Assembly (NCBI RefSeq): GCF_029784155.1
Contig: NC_073692.1
Location: 321,715,906 to 321,779,905, forward strand
DNA: 64,000 nucleotides
DNA from: Uranotaenia lowii
Taxonomy: Eukaryota; Arthropoda; Insecta; Diptera; Culicidae
Reading direction: 5' to 3'
Below are positions 53,491 through 64,000 of this stretch, in pieces (positions within the stretch are counted from its first letter, which is position 1; every line of letters starts with the position of its first letter). The notes below the pieces were generated by a model, which saw nothing but the letters and a program-made list of their open reading frames with translations, searched no databases and was not told where the DNA came from. A program made the position numbers and the translations under genes.

Positions 53491-54974
53491 ATAAAGGTAA
53501 ATTTCTCCATGGATTTGTCGTTCGATATCATGGTTATTTTTTTTTCTCTTACCACCAATAATCTCTTACGGGCGAGGCCGGATTATTTTCTTGTATTTAT
53601 ACTTCAAGGGACTTCACAATTTTATGGTTTCTTGGCCGAAGCCTTCTTCTTATTCTATTTACTCATAAAACATAGACATTTTTATTCTTGTGGTTTTTTG
53701 TCCTAAGATTCTTAATCTGTTTAGCGTTAAGTTAACTTAACTTAAGGCTAACTTTTTCAATAGGAGGGTGAGGAAATTGGAGCTCTCATCATTTGACTGT
53801 AAATCATACCAGCTAGCTGAGCTAACTATCTCCTCTAATTCAGATACAGATTTCAGAAATTTCGAAATTCAGATTTCAGATTCTCTTGAGAGTTAGTGGC
53901 GTAATGAAAGACATCCTGTTCAGATTGAACTCAAAAGTAACACTAACTATATTTTCATTCAATTTTGAAATTTCAATATATCAGCCTTTATGTAGCTATT
54001 GATTTGTTTGTTTCAATATTGGGTAATGTAGGCATGAACAAACTCTTTGATATTGATAGAATCGAGCGTCTGGTATCGCTATAAGAAAAAAAAATCACAA
54101 GACTCACCGCAGTCAGCTAAAAAAGTTGGTATCCGTCCAAGATTTTTTTTTAAGGCCAGATTCCTTCATTTAACTTTGGGGAAGCTTTTGCCCAAAACTT
54201 GTTTGGAAATTGAGCAAACCTTGTATCGCTTGTATCCAATCCACGTCACAAAAAACCACTATCGAGAAAAATTCATATTTGAACTGTACCTCGCTCTCTT
54301 CCGGTTTCTTTTCGGGTTCACTTTGTGTAAAACAATCCTATTTCACCTTAACCACAATTTTCACTGCACTGACTAAAGGGCTAAAGGTTAGGTTTAGAGG
54401 TAAATTACTTTTTAAAATTTCAAATTTTCTCAGCTTCGCGAAATGCGGTTTGTTTTTCTTTGACGCGCACGAGGTGACTGAACAGGTACGCATTCAAGGG
54501 GGGAACTTTTGAATGGATATTGAATGAGTGATTTTTTTTTATAATGTTAAAATCGTAAGAGTACTGAAGAAAACTACAAGTTTAATATTCACGTTACAAA
54601 ATTACCTTACAATAATTAAACGAGAGAAACAGTTGAACAAAATGTAGTGCCAATTTTTTTTTAAATTGTTAACGAGAAAAGCAAATTCAAGAAAATGAAC
54701 GTCAACAATATTTTGGAAGATATGTTCGGGAAAATACTGAAATACTTAACCTTAATGTACTCTATGCATGAAATTTAAAATTGTGAATAAGAAGCATGAT
54801 AAATTGTAAGATTTGAAAAATAAATAAAGAATATGATAACGAGAAGTTACTAAATCTAAAACTCTGAAGCAGCAAATTTATTCGCCTAATGTGAAGTGGC
54901 AAATTTTGAAATCACAAATAACAGTTGAATTTTATTTGAAGAGACGTTTTATGCTTTAATAAAATTTTAAATAA
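53491..54974. other. Non-coding interval
   Basis: Apparent ORFs at 54047-54512 overlap and have no domain. TTTCAGATTT units near 53845-53885. Nothing else recognised. Confidence 0.4.
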
Positions 54975-55885
54975 GCACTGGTTATGCAGTCGTCAACAAT
55001 TTTGGTGCTCCAACATGTAGTATCAAACTCCCTTCCACAATGAGTGTCTACACGGCGGAACTGCTTGCTATCAGGAAGGCAGTTTCTATCATCTCTGATC
55101 TGCCAGCAGGTAAATATGTGATTATCACTGATAGTATGAGTTGTCTTTCTAGCCTTCAAAACAACAAAATGAGTCCATCGAACCCCGTTGCATGGTACGA
55201 TATTAAAAAGATGACTACAATGGCTCAACAACAAGGTTCTGAAATTCATTTTCTTTGGGTACCATCACATCGAGGAATCCAGATGAATGAATGGGCTGAT
55301 CAAGAAGCAAAACTGGCCTGCAGACATGGTTTGCCGGACGATTACACGTTCACTGTGCATGATGTCTCCTTCCCAACTGTTCAACACGCTAGACAACGGT
55401 GGCAAAGTGCATGGAACGCTGGAGCCAAAGGCCGTTTCTGCCATAGTATCCTTACCAGCGTTACAAGTCATCCATGGTTCCATCAACTGCAACTCGATAG
55501 GAGAGAAATAGTTATTTTGTCAAAACTCATAAGCAACCATTCACGGTTACCTGCACATTTGTTTAGGAATAGGATAATCCCCAGTGATGTTTGCAACTGT
55601 GGCGCGATAAACGCAGACCCTGATCACTTCCTGTTTGCTTGTTCGAACTTCAGTGCGAAAAGAAATGCTCTATGGAGGATTCTTGTGAACAAAGGCGTTG
55701 TTCCTGATACACAAATTTTGTTGAAGAAACGTGATATTGAAATTTATAAAACAGTAGCAAAATTTTTCGTAGAATGTAAAATAGATTTGTAATTTTCTCT
55801 GCTTCCAATACCCACTTGGCCAGCTATGTAACAGAGGTTAAGCCAAATAGATGTAGGAAATAAAAAAAAAAAAAAAAAAAAAAAA
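54975..55885 (+). mobile_element. 5'-truncated LINE 3' end with poly(A)
   Basis: It starts abruptly inside an RNase H domain and ends in a 20-plus A tail (55861-55885). An AT-rich duplicate (AAATTT with AAATAA) on both sides (about 54962-54974 and 55883-55896) may be the target duplication. Confidence 0.8.
54977..55792 (+). pseudogene. LINE RNase H domain plus Cys/His tail fragment
   Basis: The frame is open upstream of the ATG at 55040 and begins STGYAVVNN, so the true reading is a truncated polyprotein and not an ATG gene. RNase H motifs are YTAELLAI (catalytic Glu kept), IITDSMSCL, and WVPSHRGIQMNEWADQEAK. The first catalytic Asp (DGS) is lost to truncation. A CNCG...HFLFAC Cys/His motif follows. 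It differs from the LINE at 15027-16289, so it is a separate family. Confidence 0.82.
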
Positions 55886-56299
55886 TTTAAATAAACTTAT
55901 TTCTGAAATTTTCATCCCTCGGATAATTCATTCCTCTAAAATAAACTTGATTTTTATTAAACGTTCAGCGTGCTTGTATTTTGTTATAGCCCGGAAGATT
56001 TCGTATCATTTTAAATAAATTTCTGACACGTCTTATGCTATTTTCTTATAAAAATTGCAACCCCTAGCGGGACAAACAAATAAAAAATGGCAACGCTGGT
56101 TGCTGAAAACCAAAACAACCCCCCTTTGTTTGTTGGTATTCGTGAGATTCACGATTTCATTCAAAACTTTTGACAGCTCTCTCGCATTCTTTCGCAGTGT
56201 TTTCACAAAGCGCATAGTAGTGTGCATGACATCGTCGAGTGACTCTCTCCAGTTTGCGGATTGATTCGATTCGGTCGCACGCTAGAAACTATTAAACCA

Positions 56300-56470
56300 T
56301 ATATGTTTCAAAAATAACCATTTTTGACCTTTTCCCGGGAAATGTCATTTTATGAGTTCTTCATGAGAACCCATAAAATGACTTTTCGGGGAGAAGTAGA
56401 AATATGGTTATTTTTTATCCGTAAGAAAGATTACCGTAGAAATTGAAAAATGATTATTTTTCAACCGCAA
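56300..56470. repeat. Short inverted repeat with AAAATAACCAT termini, second copy
   Basis: AAAAATAACCATTTTTG near 56311 and ATGGTTATTTTTTATCC near 56403, resembling 30595-30760. A further related patch is near 57255-57320. Confidence 0.55.
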
Positions 56471-59400
56471 GAGCTGTTTTATGCAATTTGTAAAATTGAT
56501 AACAATTGTCGAAGGAATTAAGAAAAACAAGAGTCATCAGGATAGTAATTTTATTTCTTATACATTATGATAATACTTATAAACTATGGCCCATTATAAT
56601 AGTTTGATAGCCTTTTAATTAAAGCAAAACAGTAGCCGAATCACCTGGTAGCAAAAGTAAAATTCCCCCACGAGTGCTACCGGGATGGGTGGAAACGAGC
56701 TCTTGCGGAATGGCCAATCCATTATTCACTAGTCTGCTATCCTTAACGGGGTGAGGGTGGAGTCTGGCGAATAATCTTTGACTCACTGGTGAAGGTTTCC
56801 ATACATTCCGACCCGTTCCAGCTCCTTCCGGATGGTGTGAAACACAATTCCTGTTGTACTTCCATTAGCTGTGGCTGGTAACGATGGACCGGTGAGTAAG
56901 TCCTCGTCCTATTGAATGTTGTTGGTGTATCTGCCGTGCCTAAACCGGCGTCATCACCGGATACCGATCCTGAATTTTTTTTTTGTTTATAATGTTGGGA
57001 TCGACAAATAATTGGAAGATATATATCACTTACCTTTCTCCATCTCCTACAAATCCGAAGTTTCCACGATTTCCAGAACCGATTTTTCTGGAAACTGGAT
57101 GCTGTTCCGCGGAAGAAAAAAATTTGCTTTATGGTCGTCCGACTGCAATTACCGCTTTCAAAATGGCGATATCAAATTATTCAACCATTTTCTGGTTAAT
57201 ACTCGAAAACTGCCAAAATGGTTAAAATTCTTTCTAGAAAAATTGTTGCAAAATAACCATATTGACGGTTCTGAAGTAAATATCATAAAATGGTTATTTA
57301 AGAACCATAAATGGTTATAACAAAATGAGGGTGCGGGCTCTGTTTGAATGTTTTTTTTTTGCTGCTTTTGGCAGGGGCTTTAGCATTTCTCACCACACAT
57401 TCTCTCCTTTTTTCTCTGTACAGACTGTATCATCTCCAATCCAATCTATCCAGTCTTGTGCGTGTTACTCGGGGTGCAGCATTTCTAGAATTGACAATCC
57501 GGAATTTTCGGTCCGCGGCAGGTTTCCCTTTTCGCAGAATCGGTCTCTGAATTTAGTAAATGGATAGCGTTTTTGAGTGACTTAAATTGGTTAGTGTTTT
57601 GGGTCTTGGGAAGTGTTCTATTTGGGAAGAAGTAGTGCATTTTCGGGAAGAAAATTGTGCAACCTGTGCTGGAAAAGTGAATTTTGGGGAACCTATTACG
57701 ATTCAGCTATTTTCCAAGAGGAGGGTTGAAAAAAATCCAGAAAAAATATCTTTTGTGATTACGGTCAGTGGTTTTGGGGTTTTATCATCAAGTTTATTCA
57801 AAGTGTCTACGGATTATTGAAGAATCACAACGAGGGTATCTGTGGCAACCGGTTCTTCATTGGAAAAAGCGAGCAGTAAAGTATCCCCGGAACCTGGAAA
57901 AGATTGACGACCAGCAAATAAGGCGTTTTCTGATAAAGGTAACTTTCTGTTAATGTATTGAGCAAGCATTGATACTAATAATGGATTATTTCTTTTAGGT
58001 AAAATTTCAAATTCCTACAAAATATAAAGAAATTGGCGATTGATTTAAAAACTAAGTCTTGGAGTACGCCTAGAGCTGGTTATTAGGGCGCTAAAAATAG
58101 TCGCTTCATGATGAATTGCTCTACAAATTGCATTGATTCGAATCGAATCTTGCCGAGAAACATTTTGGCAGGTGGCGTTTTCCGAGTCAGATGAAAATTT
58201 CCACCCATACAAACAAAGGTGCTGGTCGTAATAATACAGCATCCCGAACACCCTCTTCTGGCTAGAGCTTTCCTCAAGTTGTTCCGTAGGAAAAAGGAGG
58301 GTGGCAGGATAAATAACACAACGCGCAGATCTGAATTGCCACTTTACTCCTGTCTGATAGTGGCCTTTTGTGTTTCTGTGTCAATTCAAGACGTATACAC
58401 ACTACAGACGGCAGCCGTGAAAACCGGATGTGACGAAAAAGTTTTACTCTAATGATGAATTTTCAAAAAATTGAACAAAATTAAGCATCCTAAAGTTTAT
58501 TCTCTAAATGGGAAGATTTGCTGGCTTAGAAAAGATAGAAAAAAAAGATATCCATTTACGAGTAACACCATACATACCATATCGAAAAGAAGTGCTAGTC
58601 TTCGCAAAACAATCAAATTCTTTGCTGGGTGCTAACTAGAAATGCAAACGTTTCACAAAAGATCTCTCAGAATCAACAAACCAGAGATAACGAAAACATA
58701 GCGAATTCAAAAGACGACCCAAAAGAATTTGTGCTGCTGTTGACTTTAAGGTGGCCCAGGCCGCATTTACACTTTTGGAAACTCGTACTCGCTAAAGATG
58801 GTGTCTACGGTTTAGCTAGTGTAAAGGCAGTGGCAGCATCTGTTCTCTGCAATTTTTAACCGGGCTTTTGAACAAGTAATGCCATACCGCTGCGTCGTTC
58901 GGTGGGCAGTCGTAAGTTTGTTTGCAATTCTACACCTGTTTGTGTACATTTAATACTACCCAACACCCAACGCTCGTTTTATCAGCAGTGTCAGCGAATT
59001 GTTACGGTTTTGCTTACTCACTACTAGCAGAAAATATTTTCACTGCTATGCATGAGTTTATTTATTTACGTTTTTTTATCAGAAAGGAAAATATGGTAGG
59101 TCACATAATACCTACTAAACAAAGTTTAGGAACAAATTCGGGTAAAAGTGAAAAATTAGTTAGGAAGAAATCAACAAAAATGGCCTCAGCATTATTTTTA
59201 GAAAATTGATCATGATTATCAATATCAATAATAGCATTATTTTTAGAAAATTGATCATGATTATGACATATCAGATAATAATCAGAAAAGGGATTTCATA
59301 ATATTGGTATAGGTACATACATATTCTTTGAGTGCACCTTTCGCCTTTGGCGAGAAATGTTAAGATTGATACAGAACATTTTCAAAGTTTATGTATTTTG

Positions 59401-60582
59401 AGTTCATTTAAGTCCCAACTATATTGAAAATTTATTACGGCTTTATTAATCGAATAGATTCACTACTGCACATATTTGAAACTTTAACAAAATCTGTGCG
59501 CTTACAAAGGATGATGCAGTGCCCAAAATCTCTTATGAACGAATCTACATAACGCTAGTCATGACCTAACACCTAAAACTGCGATCTTACCCAAACATAA
59601 ATAATACAGAATATTTCCATACAACTGCTCATTGGAATTCCTAAATCATAACAATGATATCAGCAATATTGCTCCGAAATGCACAAAGAAATTGAAATGA
59701 CGGTCTATTCACTAGCATCTTACCATTTTGATTGTATCCTAAAATGTTCGTTCATTTATTTAAATCGTATCCATACAACTTTTGGGTTCTAGATGCTTGG
59801 TTTGAAATCAGTAATTGCATTGCAATGCAATTCCTCGCTCGCTCTCTGCGATAATCGCTAGAGATGTAAATATTTGTTTACGTTTTTGTTTTTTTCTCAT
59901 TTTGTCGGCGTATCTTTAAAAAAATGCCATGACTCTATTGTCTAGAAATGAACTTTCAAATATTTTTTAAAGTTATAATTTTTAAAACACTAGGGAGCTT
60001 ATTATTTATAAAAAATCAGATAGAAAATTATCAACAAATGAGCCTGGTTGTTGTCCTAGACACGAGAAAAGAGATATTCCGAATATTCTATATCTTTTGT
60101 TATACTCAGTTTTCACAGGTTTCCATTTTGTAGTGAAATCTGAAGTCTTTTAGATAACGGAAGTGAAGCGTTTACAATATCAAATAGTTTTTCATAATAA
60201 ACTACAAAAATGTCAGAAACTGAAAAAAAATCATTGAAAATGTAAACGAAAAGAAAAAAGAAGGTACTTAGCTTTGAACCTTCTCGATTGGTAATCTCCA
60301 CTTATATGACGATTTCTCCCTCATCTGAAGTGTCCAGTCTATGGTATTCTGGATAATATATTGTGCTGTGAGCTTGATGTGATTGAGGATTCAGGATGCT
60401 GGGGAAACTAAGGTAAACATTACCGACGATCTTTTTCGGTAAATATTTCCTTTTTTTTCATTCACCTAGCAAAAAAGTAAGTTTTACCAATTTATCCAAA
60501 ACTTGATATTTATTCGAAATGAGTCACCGTGTTTAAAAAAAAATTGTTGAGGCAAGTTCTTTCTTCGCCAGGCTCGTGGCAA
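56471..60582. other. Long non-coding interval with one leader-like patch
   Basis: No domain-bearing ORF. 57320-57940 is less AT-rich and ends CTGATAAAG before GTAACT, with a possible acceptor near 57999, so it could be a spliced leader of an unknown transcript. A 34-bp duplicate (AATAGCATTATTTTTAGAAA type) occurs at 59186-59255. Confidence 0.35.
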
Positions 60583-60852
60583 TTAGGCTTCGCATTCTTT
60601 CGAGCCACCATGGCCACTGACACATTGCAGTAGATTCTCCGTTCGACTAATCAGGTCCGGCTTTTTCGGAATAATATCTGGAGGATGACATGGGTTACAC
60701 CTCGAAGCTCTGTGGGCCGATCTGAAACAAAAGCAAAGTATTATGACGAGAACCAGCACAACTAAATGATTTCGATATCTTAGATATATCTAAGAAAACA
60801 CTTACCATTCTGTTCAGATTTTCACATATTGGGCACGTAGCAAAACTTGTTC
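60583..60852 (-). CDS. Possible cysteine-rich gene fragment (two exons)
   Basis: On -, a 47-nt exon (60852-60806) lies between TTTTTGTCATTTAG and GTAAGTG. A 139-nt exon (60721-60583) follows the acceptor TTTTGTTTCAG. One frame of the second exon is open for 45 codons to a TAA and is Cys-rich (RCNPCHPPDIIPKKPDLI, then LLQCVSGHGGSKECEA). The open frame of the first exon contains CPICENLNRM, but their phases do not join: the matching frame gives a stop after IGPQSFEV. I do not know the family. It could be a pseudogene, or the exon borders may be wrong. Confidence 0.3.
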
Positions 60853-60937
60853 CTAAATGACAAAAAAGCTTAACCTCAAAAATCGGATTCAGTAAATAAT
60901 TACTTTTTTTTCGAGAAGAAATGTACCGTTTTATTTA

Positions 60938-61090
60938 GCTCAATCCAGGTCAACTTCACCTCGTTACGAGGTAAGTTTTACCTTATTTGGATTTACCTTT
61001 TTTCTATGTGAATTGTACTTTTGAATTCAGTTCAATTCAGGTGAACTTCACTTCGCTACGAGGTAAGAGTTACCTTTTCGGCTTCCACGA
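60938..61090. repeat. Two tandem units, period about 86 bp
   Basis: TCAATCCAGGTCAACTTCAC (about 60940) and TCAATTCAGGTGAACTTCAC (about 61027), each followed by TACGAGGTAAG and a TTACC block. Several GGTAAATTTTACC-like palindromes occur nearby. Confidence 0.7.
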
Positions 61091-61441
61091 GCGTGCATCT
61101 TGCTATCTCGATCGGTAAATTTTACCTTTTTATTATTTTCCGTGTTCTTCTTAATAACATTCCGAAACATACCCCAAATTTGAATCATCCTATTGTTGGG
61201 TTGTAGTAGTAATTTATTTTCATTCATTCTACAGCTAAATGATATTTAACAACTTTAGCCTTTAGCCTCATCCTTTCATCAATGATGAAATTTTTCTTCA
61301 AACCTCTGAACAAAAAATAGAGCGTCCATTATTGAAAAAATATAAGAATTGAGTTCGGAGTTTCGCTGAGCCAAATTAAGCTCAGAAATATGATTTTTCT
61401 TCATTTTATTGCAATTATAATCAGTTATGATCAATGCTTGG

Positions 61442-62581
61442 TAGAGATGTACCGAATATTGCGGTCGGCGCCGAATACCGCCAAAAAACCGTTAAGCCGA
61501 ATATTCGGCTCACCGAATAGACCGAAGTATTCGGCCGAATAGACCGAATTGGCCGAATATTTATTATTTAAAATTTATACAAAAACAGACTTCTCAAATT
61601 TTCAACTGATGTTGGATAATTTATTGAATTTCCAAAAATAATGTTAAAAAACCTTCAAAATCATCAAAAACTTATGGTTTAAGTTTAACATTTTAGATGT
61701 ATTCGTGTATTTTTCACTGTAGACAGCTTTATACTTTGATTGTCGTTCATTCCAAATTCTCTTGATATATCCATGCTTGTCCACAAACCAAATAAAGAAC
61801 TCGAGAAAAGTTCAATCTGACCTGGATGACCACATTTTTTTTTTAAACTTTCCGGATTTTACCCAGGTTTTTTTCAGATTTTTTGATAAATCAAATAAAA
61901 AAAATCAGATATCTTTTTGAAAATTTTTAAATTCTCTGTTACGAAACGATTTTTTAGCGTAAATTTATTCGTTAGATACGATTTGAACACTGCTGTTGTA
62001 ATTCGACGAAAACATTAAATTTCAAGTAATTTTATTTCTTTTTCATCTTGTATGTTTGAGAATAATGCCTAGTTTCTGTTAAGATTTTCCCTTTTTTTTA
62101 CAAGATTTTCAAAAAATCGTTCAGACTCGGCTGTGTGGATACGTGTCGTAGAAAGTATTGTATGCTTAAGGTTAAAGATCATCATTCGTTTTGGCAACTA
62201 TTTTGATGACATGTAGCAAAAATGAGAAATTCATCTTATTCGATATAAAAATGCAATTTCAAATAGCTTAACACCTGTTTTGACATGTTTTGTCCCAGAT
62301 TTCACTGAAATTTAATCTCTTTTGTGATAAACGTCCTAGAAGCGACAAGTCATCTGATGTCCTTTCAGCTAATGGTGACATTGTGAAAATCAAAGAAACC
62401 TCTACTTCAAAAAGATCTTATACATCTGTTGGAAATAATCGACTTAAAAACATGAGGGACATTAAGATAGCAGAAATAGAAGATTTCTATTCGAAATAGC
62501 AGTAGAAATAGAAGTATTTCTATTGAAAACTCAACAGAATATTCGACCGAATAGTTGAAAGGTCAATTCGGTACCTCTCTT
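61442..62581. mobile_element. hAT-type element, degenerate (1,140 bp)
   Basis: Termini are TAGAGATGTACCGAAT and the inverse of AAGAGAGGTACCGAAT. An 8-bp duplication ATGCTTGG/ATGCTTGT lies at 61434-61441 and 62582-62589 (one mismatch). The left subterminal part is full of CCGAATATTCGG palindromes, as in many insect hAT elements. A 69-aa ORF (62290-62499) could be a transposase scrap but is not recognisable. Confidence 0.72.
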
Positions 62582-62589
62582 ATGCTTGT

Positions 62590-64000
62590 AATACCTCGTG
62601 AAATAGTTTTGTTTAAAATTTCTGCTCCATCGACCAAGGAACAGCACAATGACAACAATTTGGACATTGAACTGAAATCACCTTGCGCTAGAACTCGCCA
62701 GTATCCAGCAATTTTATCCCCATACAGGTGTAGGAGACGAAAAGGGGTAAGAAATGATGCCAATTAGCATACGATTGAGATTGGCAACGCTATGCTAATG
62801 TGAGAAACCGATTCGCGTTCATGCATATATCTTTCCGCTCTAGGCTTGGAATATCTTTAATCCGGTACCATGAGAAGAAATAGAAGAAATAAAAATTGTC
62901 CATGCGATTATCGCACACAGGTGTTCCGATGTTTGCAAACCGTTGCCGTTGCTCGGATCATTCAGATGGCATATAAAAAAGACACCCACCCACTCACGCT
63001 TCAAGGGGTCTACATACAGAAGATATCATCACAGGTCCTTAAAAGCTAGGCGATGATCACCAGCAGCAGAAGCTTTTGGTGAGGGCGTGTGTTTAATGTC
63101 AGGCAATTTGAATATATATCTTTGCAGCCACCGATGAGATGTCATAAAAATTAATGTGGATTTTAATTATGCAAATATTGTGATGTTTGTTCTACATAAT
63201 TATCTTGGGAGTAGAAGCTCTAGTTATGAATTGAATATTTTCTTTGCTACAGCTAACTGTTAAAAATTAGTTAAACTAAATCCAGTAATTGTTTTTTTTC
63301 TTCAAATTTTTGTAGAGAGAAAATTTTATTACTCATTGGGGATTTCCAAAAAGTATTAAATAACACATGTGTCGGCTGTATTCCCTTGAGTAAGGGCAAC
63401 CGGTAATTGAACCTAATTGATACCTACTCTATTCTGATATAGTATTTATACTTTCACGCTAGCGTTCGAAGCTTTCGTTCTCACTCCATCGACAAAATGA
63501 CAATACATGAACGATAATTTTATTTGAACCATCACCTTTGACAGAGGCAGTTTCGCACCCAACGCTTCTGTTGTAGATTCGATCGACCCATTTATTGCTT
63601 ATTTGTTGTTGTATTTGTTTGTACTAAAATTGATGGATCTACACGGCTAAAATTTCGAAATCAAATACCATCAAGTCACCGCACTCAAAAGAAAATCATA
63701 ATAATAAAACTACTTTTTTCAATATGTCTTTATTAGACATTCAAGTTGTATTATTACCGTTAGTTAAGTATTCAGATCAATTATGATCAGTTCAACCCTT
63801 TGATTAAATAAATTCTAAACATTGTTTATTTGATTCGAATTTGCTATAACAACAAGTTATTTGATTTATAAAAGAATATCCTGTAGAGCAAAAAAATGTA
63901 AAAACTTCCGCCTGAACTATATCCTAAAAACTAACTTAATTGTAAAAAGAACGAATTCCTGCGATGGAAGACTCCATCGATTTGCCTCTGAAGCTAGAGA
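62590..64000. other. Right-end region, candidate first exon of an unknown gene
   Basis: GCATATAAAAAAG near 62970 is TATA-like. An ATG at 63053 starts MITSSRSF and ends at 63078 before GTGAGG, as in a short first exon. No following exon was identified. An ATG at 63964 (MEDSIDLPLKLE) stays open to the edge. The rest is AT-rich with no gene recognised. Confidence 0.25.

Noticed and set aside
54047..54512. Two overlapping + ORFs of 100-109 aa
   Set aside because: Low-complexity Phe/Leu/Lys content, two frames open over the same DNA, no domain.

Overview
The window looks like nuclear DNA of a dipteran insect, most likely a culicine mosquito. It holds two clear intron-bearing animal genes, no operon structure, AT-rich intergenic DNA and dense transposon debris. 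The debris includes several Tc1/mariner transposases of the ITmD37E type, BEL/Pao and Ty3-like LTR elements, non-LTR elements, hAT and TTAA-type MITEs and a Helitron. The species-level call is inference. No bacterial genes, rRNA, CRISPR array or canonical tRNA was seen.

Host genes. (1) A BSD-domain protein orthologous to BSDC1 lies on + in four coding exons (4164-10156; splice phases close to 429 aa). (2) The vesicular GABA transporter VGAT (SLC32 family) lies on + in four coding exons (36232-47393; 568 aa), with probable 5' UTR exons at 32173-32436 and 36003-36231 and an 8.8-kb last intron. (3) A small secreted cysteine-rich protein lies on - (23849-24169), with a TATA box and arthropod initiator in place. 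(4) A short protein on - (27154-27597) consists mostly of a Rad23-type XPC-binding domain behind a 67-bp 5' UTR intron. Three weaker exon candidates lie at 34627-34882 (-), 60583-60852 (-) and 63053-63078 (+).

Layout. 1-2904 is the 5' end of a BEL/Pao element on - (gag ORF open to the window edge). 4164-10156 is BSDC1, whose third intron carries a three-deep transposon nest (outer mariner, then ITmD37E, then RTE-like LINE). 12282-16304 is a 5'-truncated LINE with a 2,660-bp Ty3-like element inserted in its 3' UTR; that element has identical 250-bp LTRs, a 5-bp target duplication and a single 685-aa ORF that appears to lack RT, RNase H and most of integrase. 17138-19266 is a broken mariner, 19356-20839 a non-autonomous Helitron, and 21252-23574 a long palindrome inside another palindrome. 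23849-27710 has the two small - strand genes. 28281-35899 has tRNA-like repeats, two hAT MITEs with perfect 8-bp duplications and an 860-bp satellite. 36003-48650 is VGAT, whose introns contain a MITE, a 1.49-kb fold-back with 640-bp arms, a pair of nested TIR elements and an inverted pair of tRNA-like repeats. 48998-52292 is a second mariner with a 2-kb insertion. 54975-55885 is a LINE 3' end and 61442-62581 a third hAT-type element.

The host genes do not form a pathway. The main biology is layered transposition: target-site duplications give a relative order of insertions at several loci. The best candidate for recent activity is the shortened Ty3-like element, followed by the BEL/Pao copy cut by the left edge.
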